Shown: positions 7,247-15,045 of the stretch, one piece after another | Position numbering within the stretch: the first letter of the stretch is position 1 | Layout of the letters: the number at the start of each line of letters is the position of its first letter | Source: Hepatocystis sp. ex Piliocolobus tephrosceles | Taxonomy: Eukaryota; Apicomplexa; Aconoidasida; Haemosporida; Plasmodiidae | Reading direction: 5' to 3' | DNA: 15,045 nucleotides | Assembly: GCA_902459845.2 (NCBI GenBank) | Contig: CABPSV020000175.1 | Coordinates: forward strand, 1,955-16,999 | Program-made: the position numbers and the translations under genes | Notes under the pieces: model-generated | Seen by the model: only the letters and a program-made list of their open reading frames with translations | What the model was told of the DNA's origin: nothing | Databases searched by the model: none

Positions 7247-7770
7247 TTATGTATATAAACATATTCTAAATAAAACAATTATATCTACATATGCCAGGTA
7301 TGTCAAGTCTAAAAGAAAAAAACATAAAATAATATTATATACATATATAAAACACGTGTTCTATAGCTATTTGTTTACTAATATTGTTAATATAACTTGA
7401 CACAAATACTGTATTCTTGATTTTGTTTTTTAACGTTTCCAATAAGCACGTAATAGTAACATTGCTTAAATTAGACAAATGTTGCGAAAAGAAAAAATTA
7501 ACAACTGATTTTGAAATTTGTATATATACCACTATGTATGTACTCTTTATACATACAATTTTTTTATATAATATTTTAAACGGATGGATGGACGGGTGGG
7601 AAGTTAAGTTAGTTCGCTAAAAAGAACTCTAACGAATATAAATATGGAAATTATTAGATCGAATGTCACAAACATGTATTTACGTACGTATGTACGTATA
7701 TACATATACATGTACAATTTTTTTTTTTTTTTACTTACATACCTTTTTTTATTAAAACGTTATTATACAT
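7247..7770 (-). CDS. Candidate three-exon small gene, possibly Sm/LSm-like
   Basis: Hypothetical minus-strand model. Exon 1 is 7770-7743 (MYNNVLIKK plus one base), ending AAAG|GTATGTAAGT, a near-ideal donor. Exon 2 is 7504-7379, after TTCAAAATCAG, ending A|GTAAAC. Exon 3 is 7308-7247, after TTTTTTTCTTTTAG, ending TAA. All junctions are phase 1, giving 71 aa; introns are 238 and 70 nt. Around residues 26-55, VTITCLLETLKNK and NTVFVSSYINNINLTYL follow the Sm1 layout (beta1, turn, hydrophobic strand, conserved Asn, then ILT). The usual Gly and Asp are Asn and Ser here, and no Sm2 motif is present in this form. If exon 3 instead ends at 7289 (GTAGAT donor), a frame from 7121 containing LLQKGVWSYVSI could supply an Sm2-like strand, but its acceptor is weak. 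No transcript evidence; chance is possible. Confidence 0.3.
7608..7633. other. Small hairpin in a G-rich island
   Basis: GTTAG (7608-7612) pairs with CTAAC (7629-7633), and TTC (7613-7615) with GAA (7624-7626), leaving a 2-nt bulge and an 8-nt loop. It follows a locally G-rich stretch, ggatggatggacgggtggg (7582-7600), unusual for this gap. It lies within intron 1 of the candidate minus-strand gene. No RNA family is recognised. Confidence 0.4.
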
Positions 7771-8071
7771 AGTGAAGTAAAATGTTTGTTCCAAACATTC
7801 AAAATTTTATTTTTATTACTTTGAATTATTTTTAACATGTATATGTGTTTTGACATATACACTCACGTGAGTATATATATATACATACATATATATATAT
7901 ACCCACATGATCGCATATAGTGCTGTATATAATTATAAAAAAGATAAGTAACATAATTAAATAATAAAAATAAAATTAAGAAATATATATGTATATATAC
8001 CACTATATCAGCCTTTAAGCCACAAAAGTATAATATTACACGCAGAACAAAAAAAAAAAAAAAAAATTAGG

Positions 8072-8108
<37 letters not shown>

Positions 8109-8597
8109 ACATTTTAATTATAACAACATACAATCTTCATTAATTTTTTTGCAGTTTCTACATTTTATTATTTTGTATACAAATGTACACATATATATGT
8201 ATATGCGTGTATATACATATACATATATATATATATGTACATGTATAAATATATCTATGTGTATGTTTGTGAGTAAATATATAAATAAAAAAAAAAAAAA
8301 AAATATATACATATATATATATATATTATATTAAGAAATATATAAATTTCATTTAAAATGTTTTACTAGTTTTTTTTTATTTTTTTATACACATATAAGC
8401 TTACATATAAAACACTCATACATACATACATATATACATTTTACTGTTTAAACGTACATACATATGCATAAAATACATATGCAAACATACACATAACGAC
8501 ATGCCTATGTTAAAATAAATAAAAACAGCTTTTCGTTTGTTTTGAAAAATGTGTACACGTAAACATTTAAAACTTGTATATATATATATATATATAC

Positions 8598-8672
8598 AGA
8601 GTGAGAGGGAAAAGGGAAAGCGACAGAGAGAGGGAGCGAGAGAGAATGAAATGGTGAAGGAGAAAGTGTAGG

Positions 8673-8714
<42 letters not shown>

Positions 8715-8738
8715 AGATAAAAAAAGGAGATAAAAATA
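8598..8738 (+). other. Polypurine island with A40 tract
   Basis: Positions 8598-8672 are almost entirely purine, with AGAGAGGGAG-type runs and far more G than the surroundings. An A40 tract (8673-8712) and two AAGGAGATAAA motifs follow. The purine bias continues for about 140 bp with few pyrimidines. It lies about 500 bp upstream of the first supported acyltransferase exon, in its probable promoter or leader. Long polypurine tracts can form triplex DNA or bind GA-factors; neither is shown here. No open frame of use passes through it. Confidence 0.7.
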
Positions 8739-8977
8739 TATAATTATATATACACTGTAAAGAAAAGATGGATATGTTTTTATTTTTTTATTGTTGCTGT
8801 TCTATTTGACAATTTTAATACAATTATAAAAATAATTTAACTATAATACTTCGAAGTTGTTATATCGGCTGTAGTCTCCAATTTAATTTATGTCTTTCTC
8901 TTTAAAGCTTAACATATATATATATATATTTTTCTTTTGAAGTCAGTTTTTATTTTACATTATTTTTGTTCAATCAA

Positions 8978-9163
<186 letters not shown>

Positions 9164-9211
9164 TTTTTTTTTTTTTTAACTCATAATTTTGCAGTAACAA
9201 TTTCCACTTTT

Positions 9212-9811
9212 ATGAAAAAGAAATCAGAAAATGGCTACGATAGTTCCATTTTAAATATTTACCAAAAGTTTTTGAAAGGAATATGCAAAATTTCTATGTG
9301 GTTAGTTGGAGTTAATAGGGTTGAAGACCACTATTTGTGTGATAAAGAATGGCCTAAAAACATTGTATCGAACCATGTATCTGCTTTAGATCCTTTTTAT
9401 TTTATAAGCCAACACGCTTGTAGTTTTGTTGCCAAAAAATCATTACGTAAAGATTTTATTGTTGGTTTGAGTGTCTTAGCTTTAAAATGTGTATTTGTTT
9501 ATAGAGAGAAATCAGAAGATAGACAAGCAGCAATTGAAAGTATAAAAGCAAGGCAATTATTAGTAAATGAAAAAAATAGTAGTTATCCATCATTTGTTAT
9601 TTTTTCTGAAGGAACAACATCAAACGGAGTGCAACTTATTGAACAAAAAAAAGGTGCATTTTTTTCGCTATCCCCAATCACACCAGTCTTATTAATTTAT
9701 GATTATAAATTTTTTAACCCAGCGTATGATGTTATTCCGTTTATATGGTGGTGTATTTTAATTAGTGCAAATGTAAGCTGATAACTATTTTTAAAATATA
9801 TTTTCTATGCG

Positions 9812-9859
<48 letters not shown>

Positions 9860-9877
9860 TTTGTATTACCAATTATA

Positions 9878-9908
<31 letters not shown>

Positions 9909-10201
9909 AGTATGCCAGTATTACATTACGAACCTATTGGTTGCCAAAGGTATATCCGCCGGATGAGAAGAAACATGCAAATTTGAGTGAATCGGAAAAA
10001 ATAAATATTTTTCATGATAAAGTGTCAAAAATAATGTTTCAAAATATGAAATTATATAATCCTAAAGCTCCTAAAGATGTTGATGATTATAATGATTGGC
10101 CAGGGTCATTACGAGTAAAACTCGAGTTTTTTCAAGCTTCTTTAGGTAAAATAGCAGTTAAATATTTAAATAAAGAAAAAAAGAAGAGTGAAAAAAATTA
10201 A
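9212..10201 (+). CDS. Lysophospholipid/glycerolipid acyltransferase (PlsC/LPCAT-like), two exons 9212-9772 and 9911-10201
   Basis: Spliced, the frame gives 283 aa. The family transfers a fatty acyl group from acyl-CoA or acyl-ACP to a lysophospholipid or lysophosphatidic acid, usually at ER or plastid membranes. Motif I is NHVSALD (54-60), holding the catalytic His and Asp. Motif III is FSEGTTSNG (131-139). GAF and SPITPVLLIY (about 154-163) match the block IV Pro region, and exon 2 opens with WLPKVYPP-type sequence, as in LPCAT/LPEAT proteins. The intron (9773-9910) is GTAAGC..TTTTTAG, phase 0. ATG 9212 is the first in-frame ATG after a GCAG acceptor at 9191-9194; its context (cttttATG) is weak. 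The usual N-terminal membrane segment is missing, so an upstream coding exon may exist; frames further upstream are only repeat. The C terminus is Lys-rich. Substrate cannot be told. Confidence 0.88.
9773..9910 (+). other. Intron of the acyltransferase gene
   Basis: A 138-nt intron begins GTAAGC right after a complete Asn codon and ends in a T-tract followed by TAG. It contains two (TA)n runs (about 9817-9856 and 9870-9893). The frame closes by stops inside it and reopens in a matching phase after it, and the protein family continues across the join. Confidence 0.9.
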
Positions 10202-10260
10202 TTTTATTAAACTTATAACATAAGCGCACATAAGTATAGGATAATGAATACATACATAAA

Positions 10261-10461
10261 ATGTTTTCTTTTTCTTACAATATTATATTTATTCAATATA
10301 AAAATTCAACTTATTTATTATTATATTATATACAAATTATAGTTTACATAAATTTCATTAGTTTCAAAAGTAAAAAAAAAAAAAAAAAAAGGAAGAAGAG
10401 TGGAAATAACAGTAAAAATGGAAATGATAATGGAATTCAAATAAATATCTATTTTATATAA
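10261..10461 (+). CDS. Possible small membrane protein or alternative 3' exon (weak)
   Basis: A 66-codon frame starts at ATG in a favourable context (cataaaATG), 59 nt after the acyltransferase stop. The first 40 residues are hydrophobic and aromatic (Ile/Tyr/Phe/Leu), then a Lys-rich block (KKKKKKRKKS) and an Asn/Gly-rich tail (GNNSKNGNDNGIQ). The tail looks like real Plasmodium low-complexity coding sequence and resembles the KEKKKSEKN end of the preceding protein. It may be a separate small protein, an alternative last exon, or merely 3' UTR. Length is within what chance gives in such DNA. Confidence 0.2.
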   Translation: MFSFSYNIIFIQYKNSTYLLLYYIQIIVYINFISFKSKKKKKKRKKSGNNSKNGNDNGIQINIYFI

Positions 10462-11860
10462 TGGTTTAATATATTGTATATGTTATTACTTTTAATAATA
10501 CCGTTTTTGTTTAATATGTTTATTTGTATTATCAATATCAAAAGTTAATTATGAATTAGTATAATGTTTCCTTTTTTCTCTTTCTTTTTTTTTTTTTGCT
10601 ATTTTACACCTATAACATAGTCTTTCGACTTTTACCTTTTGTTTTCTGTTTTTATATTTTCTTTTTTCTTTTTTTCTTTTTTTCTTTTTTTTGAAAGTTA
10701 CACCGAAATTATAAATAAAAACTTGACATTATATAATTTTAAATTTTTTCATATTAAAAAAAAAAAAAAAATGTTCATTTCTTTTTAAATAAGTACTCTT
10801 TTTTTTTTAATAATATATTTAACGAAGTTTTACTGCGCCTGTATATATATGTGTGCATAATACTTTATGCCTTCACCTCAAATGTATATGTCATGTTACT
10901 TTTTTTGTTGTTATTATTTTTTTTTTCATTCTAGATATTTTTTTTTTTTTAACATTTATATATGTATTAACATCATGTACGCCGAATATATATATGTACA
11001 TATAAATGTATATATAAAACTCATTTGTTACAAATGTTGTCTAATGTAACAAAAGTATTGCATATCATTCTTTTTTTATTTTCTCTTTTTAAATAATAAT
11101 TTTATGTAAATTGCAATTTTAATCAGTTTTTATTTTATAATTTAAAGTTTATAAGTAAACCATTAGTTTTATATTAGTGATATATTTTATGTTTTTTATT
11201 TCCTTTATTCAGTTTACTTATTTTATTATTATTATTATTATTTTTTTTTTTTTAATGCGGACAGTTCAATTTTGTTATACTTGTGTGCATTGATAAAATT
11301 AATAAAGTGTACTCTGTCACGCGATCTTAAAAAAATTGTGTAAAATTTTATAAAAAAAACAATAGATGAACTTAAATATACACACATGAATACATACAGA
11401 TATAATTCATAAATTGTAAAAAACAAATGATGGATCAAACTACTGATGGTAGTAATAGAATAGTTACTATTTACTTTACTTTCGAAAATTAGAATTTTTT
11501 CTATGATTTTTTAATAGTCGTTAACAGTAACATTGTTTTGAAGATTCTGAGATTTTCATAATAAATTTAATTTTACATATTTGGAACCAAACAATTTATA
11601 AATTTATTTTTTTCACTTTTTTTTTAAATAAATCCTTAAAATTAAAACGTGAAAAAAAAAAAAAAAAAAAAAAAATCAAATTTAAATTAATTTATGTAGA
11701 GTGTATATTTTTATAAAATAAAACTATAATACCTTTTTTTTTCTTCACGAAATTAAAAATGCAAAATTTTGTATAGTAATTTTTATTTAGGGAAATAAGG
11801 TAGATACACATATATATAAACAAGTCTATATAGTTTTTAACACATTACTTATTTAAATAG

Positions 11861-11891
<31 letters not shown>

Positions 11892-12165
11892 CATGTGTGT
11901 TATACGTTGAAAAAAAAACATATACAATGTTACAAATAATTTTTATTAAAACATAAAAAAAATGTAAATAAATATGTATAACACGTGTATATATAAAAAA
12001 AAAATATTATTTTTGTTTTATTAAAATTAATGGATATTAACACATAGAACGAATTATATAAAATGCAATTAACACTATTTAATCATATTTATCAGTATTG
12101 GGGAGGAAAAAATTGTCACTATTTTATATTTTAAAATCATTCACATTTTGTAATTCTTTTTTTAA

Positions 12166-12207
<42 letters not shown>

Positions 12208-12473
12208 TTATTCAAATTTTTTTGTTGTTGTTTTTTTTTTGTAAATTAAAATTTGCTTAATTTTTTTTTAAATTGTTTTATTGTATAAAATTATTAAATT
12301 CTATTTAAATAGTAACTTTTTTTATTAAACATATTTATAAATTAGTGTATAACTTTTTTTTTTTTTTTTTTTCACCTGTAACTCATGTAATTTATGCTAA
12401 ATAGTAGAATTTTTTTTTTTTTTTTCTACAAATTAAAAACTGTTAAGTGAGTTAAACTGTCTTTTCAATTCTA

Positions 12474-12559
12474 TTTGTTCTGTTCTGTTTGTTCTGTTTG
12501 TTCTGTTTGTTCGATTTGTTCTATTTATCTCATTAGTTCCATTTGTCTCACTTGTCCAA
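12474..12559. repeat. Decayed 9-bp tandem repeat
   Basis: The unit TTTGTTCTG is perfect at 12474, 12488 and 12497; a 5-nt remnant lies between the first two. The array then decays in 9-bp steps: TTTGTTCGA, TTTGTTCTA, TTTATCTCA, TTAGTTCCA, TTTGTCTCA, CTTGTCCAA. The 9-bp period is a multiple of three, and on the minus strand it reads as Asn-Arg-Thr triplets in an open frame (12630-12433), hinting at a coding origin. Confidence 0.85.
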
Positions 12560-12944
12560 TTTTTGTTTCTTTTATAATTTCTTTGTTTATATTGTAAATT
12601 TAAACTACTTATTAATGTGGATAACACCCACTAAAACAAAAAAAAATTTAACGTTAGTCAAAAACTATGACATTTAGGATATATAATATATACACAATAC
12701 CCAGGTGTTAGATTATGCTTTCAAGTGTTATGGTAAAATTTATTAATATATAAGTTTTTTAAAAATATTGAAGCAATATTTATACATACAAGTATATAGA
12801 TGTATGTACATAAACGTAAATATGCATAAATTGAACAATTGACGCCTTTGGTAAATTATTTTCTTAAACGATATTATAACTTTTATTTTTATTTATTTTT
12901 TTTTTATTTATTGATTTTTATTTAACTTTTTTTTTAAACTAAAA

Positions 12945-15045
12945 ATGGTTAAAGATATATTATTATCTTTAGCACATAATGCTAAAATGCAAATGAAAAT
13001 TGAAATGGAAGAACTGTGTAGTAATATTACTTTTTTAGAACATGAAATAAATTTAAGTAAAGATAGAAAATTTTTTGATTTTGTTAATATAGAAAGTTAT
13101 GAAAAAGGAAAAAAAGAAGAAAAAGACTATGTCAAATTACAAGAATTTTTACTAAAATATATAAAGTTTCTACTAGATAATAAAAAAAGCAGCATGATTA
13201 GTTTGAGTGATGAAACTAAAGGAGATGTAAATGCATTAGATTTAATTCCGAAAATAAAGAAGCCACAAAAATGTGCTCATATTTTAAAAACTATGTATAA
13301 AAATAGAGATAAAGTAAATGAAGTATTAAAATTAGTTCAAATGATAAATATCAAAAACTTTAATGATTGTAAATCACATAAATTATTTGTTGATTTAATT
13401 AAGCAAATTAAAGAAATTGAAAACATTAAACAAACGGATGATAAAATTAGTAGTAAATTAATAAAAAGTAATAACAACAATAAATTTAAAATAAAAAAAT
13501 TAAGACACAGAAAAAAAAAAAAAGATGAAAAAAAAAAATTTTTAAACTATTTAAGAAGTAGCACGGATAACATGACCACACCAGAAACAGACGATTCTTC
13601 AACGGCACCTTCATCGACATATTCATACACATCTTCAACAGTGACTTACAAAAAAAACAAAGAAAATTATATTAGTTTGGAAAATGTAGATATATTATCA
13701 AAGAAGAAGGATCCTAGTAATAGTAAAAACAGTAGCAATGCAAATGAGATGCAGAAAGCATTTAAGGATAAAAAAATGGATGAAGGGATATCTTTAATAG
13801 GGATGGAAAACAATACTTCATATTCAGATAATAATTTTAACAAAAAATATAATAAAACCAATAGTTATAGTTCATTAAAATCGTCATGTATTATTGAACA
13901 AGGCAAAAGGCCTAACTGTTCACTATTAAATAGTAATATAAAAATGAACCCTATGAATAAAAGAAATCAACTTACTTCAGAGATAGGAAAATTAAGTAAA
14001 GCAAAAAATATGCTTAATTTGTCATTCTTAAAATATAAGGAACAAAATAATTTTAAAAGATTAAAAATATTGAAGAATGGTGAAATTAAAAATAAAAAAA
14101 TCAGTTTCATAAGTGGAAACTCTGAAAAAACAAACAGTGATAAAATAAGTCCGAATGTGAACATTATTGAAAAAATGAGCAACAAAATATCTAATATCAA
14201 TAGTCAAATTCCATTTAAATATATACCTGTTATTGCAAACAGAAGTAAGATAAATAACTATACAGAAAAAGTAGGAAATAGAAATAGGAACAATAATAAT
14301 ACTAATAGTAATAGGAGTAATAATAACAATAATAAGAAAGTTAAAAAAGAAAGAAATAATAGATCATCAAGTGTTTCTTCTGATTCATTCTTTTCCTCTT
14401 GCTCTTCTTCTGACTCAAGTAAAAGTAGCACTGAAAATGTGTGTAATGAAATTATAGGAGAAAAAAAGTACATATTTAATATTAACAAAAATGGAAAAGG
14501 TTATTTTATAATAAATAAAAAGGGTACAAAATCGGCCAGAAAAAACATTTATGATATTGAGATAATATATGATGATAATGATGAAGACTCTATTAATACT
14601 ACCACTACTAATACGAACACTACTAATTCTACCACTACAAATAATAATAGTAGTGAAGAAGAAGAAAAAAAAAAAAAAAAAAAAAAAATTTTCCATTTTT
14701 CCTTTTTAAAAAACGGTGTTAAGGTATTTAATGTAAATAAATTATATATGGATAATAACAACGCATTTAAAAGTTTATATTTTGGTAGTAGTACTAATAG
14801 TGATAGTAATAGTGGTAGTACTAATACAATCAATAGTTATAGTATGGTAACAAGCGATGTGAAGGGACTCGATACAGGTGGGCTACTCAAAACTGCTAAA
14901 GATGGTAACAACACGAACAAAAAAAAAAAAAATAATAATGCAAAAGTAAAAATGTTGGGAAAAAATTTAACACAATTAAAAAAAGAAAATAATAAAAGAA
15001 AAGAAGAATTACTTCAGATTATAGATGACATAGAAAACAATAATT
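12945..15045 (+). CDS. Large low-complexity Plasmodium protein of unknown function, 3' end beyond window
   Basis: The frame is open for 700 codons from ATG 12945 (actaaaaATGG) to the window edge, with no stop; in DNA this AT-rich that is decisive for coding. Residues 1-170 are of higher complexity, charged and helical-looking (MVKDILLSLAHNAKMQMKIE at the start), with KKPQKCAHILKTMYKNRDKV near 106. Then come a Lys/Arg block (RHRKKKKDEKKK, about 191), a Ser/Thr-rich stretch (about 205-227), Asn-rich runs (about 446-465), a Ser cluster (about 474-500), Thr/Asn repeats (about 548-570) and a Lys7 run (575-581). The last 25 residues resemble a coiled coil (LTQLKKENNKRKEELLQIID). No membrane segment or known domain is recognised. 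The basic and Ser-rich content would suit a nuclear or cytoskeletal protein, but that is a guess. Confidence 0.9.
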   Translation, partial: MVKDILLSLAHNAKMQMKIEMEELCSNITFLEHEINLSKDRKFFDFVNIESYEKGKKEEKDYVKLQEFLLKYIKFLLDNKKSSMISLSDETKGDVNALDLIPKIKKPQKCAHILKTMYKNRDKVNEVLKLVQMINIKNFNDCKSHKLFVDLIKQIKEIENIKQTDDKISSKLIKSNNNNKFKIKKLRHRKKKKDEKKKFLNYLRSSTDNMTTPETDDSSTAPSSTYSYTSSTVTYKKNKENYISLENVDILSKKKDPSNSKNSSNANEMQKAFKDKKMDEGISLIGMENNTSYSDNNFNKKYNKTNSYSSLKSSCIIEQGKRPNCSLLNSNIKMNPMNKRNQLTSEIGKLSKAKNMLNLSFLKYKEQNNFKRLKILKNGEIKNKKISFISGNSEKTNSDKISPNVNIIEKMSNKISNINSQIPFKYIPVIANRSKINNYTEKVGNRNRNNNNTNSNRSNNNNNKKVKKERNNRSSSVSSDSFFSSCSSSDSSKSSTENVCNEIIGEKKYIFNINKNGKGYFIINKKGTKSARKNIYDIEIIYDDNDEDSINTTTTNTNTTNSTTTNNNSSEEEEKKKKKKKIFHFSFLKNGVKVFNVNKLYMDNNNAFKSLYFGSSTNSDSNSGSTNTINSYSMVTSDVKGLDTGGLLKTAKDGNNTNKKKKNNNAKVKMLGKNLTQLKKENNKRKEELLQIIDDIENNN

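Larger units (their letters stand above)
10202..12944. other. Intergenic gap
   Basis: This 2.7-kb gap lies between the acyltransferase and the last gene. It is mostly T-rich on the + strand with poly(T)/poly(A) tracts (for example 11649-11675 and 11863-11891) and (TA)n (about 12173-12202). Less AT-rich islands are at 11255-11330, 11425-11560 and 12430-12730. The 12430-12560 island is a decayed 9-bp repeat. Short open frames occur on both strands in these islands, but none has a convincing start, splice pattern or homology. I can name no gene here apart from the weak small frame at 10261. Confidence 0.75.

Noticed and set aside
7417..7620. Plus-strand 67-codon frame ending in GWMDGWEVKLVR
   Set aside because: It starts with a non-ATG codon and overlaps the better supported minus-strand spliced model; no acceptor in phase was seen.
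10867..11049. 60-codon plus-strand ATG frame rich in Phe/Tyr/Cys
   Set aside because: Poly-T driven, no homology or splice support, within chance length.
11255..11330. tRNA-like AGTTCAATT segment
   Set aside because: No T-arm stem of adequate length and no cloverleaf could be drawn.
12690..12730. Possible 28-nt exon between CCCAG and GTAAAA upstream of the last gene
   Set aside because: Open in one frame, but no acceptor links it to ATG 12945, which itself has a good start context.
13667..14833. Several minus-strand frames of 64-94 codons
   Set aside because: All lie opposite the 700-codon + frame and mirror its Ser/Asn/Lys runs.

Overview
The window looks like nuclear DNA from a malaria parasite (Plasmodium), most like the very AT-rich P. 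falciparum group. The species is an inference. What is seen: extreme A+T content, many poly(dA)/poly(dT) tracts up to 56 nt, long (TA)n and (TACATA)n arrays between genes, Asn/Lys-rich low-complexity inserts in proteins, A-rich start contexts (aaaATG), and a GT..AG intron with a T-rich 3' end. No bacterial-type signal, CRISPR array, transposase, rRNA or tRNA was found.

Four genes run head to tail on the + strand. (1) 313-2049 is a single-exon 578-aa protein of unknown function with an N-terminal signal-like segment, a basic Asn/Lys-rich stretch, a seven-copy VDGVDx repeat and a compact non-repetitive C terminus. (2) 4565-6736 is eIF2A, a WD40 beta-propeller translation factor, with Plasmodium-specific inserts. 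(3) 9212-9772 joined to 9911-10201 is a lysophospholipid/glycerolipid acyltransferase of the PlsC/LPCAT type, with NHxxxxD and EGTT motifs; a further 5' exon is likely. (4) 12945 to the right edge is an open, stop-free frame of at least 700 codons for a large low-complexity protein of unknown function, cut by the window end.

The gaps (2050-4564, 6737-9194, 10202-12944) are mostly homopolymer and TA-microsatellite DNA, but they contain islands of more complex, less AT-rich sequence. Two islands can be assembled on the minus strand into small spliced reading frames with phase-compatible GT/AG sites. The one at 7247-7770 reads like a degenerate Sm/LSm core. The one at 2171-2713 has a last exon resembling ribosomal protein bL33. 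Both are hypotheses: short open frames arise by chance in such DNA, and splice choice adds freedom.

Other structure includes a diverged three-copy ~100-bp tandem repeat at 3153-3431, a polypurine island at 8598-8738 and a 186-bp strictly alternating pyrimidine-purine tract at 8978-9163, both in the acyltransferase leader, and a decayed 9-bp array at 12474-12559. The genes share no obvious pathway. The layout is ordinary Plasmodium gene order with long promoter/UTR gaps.
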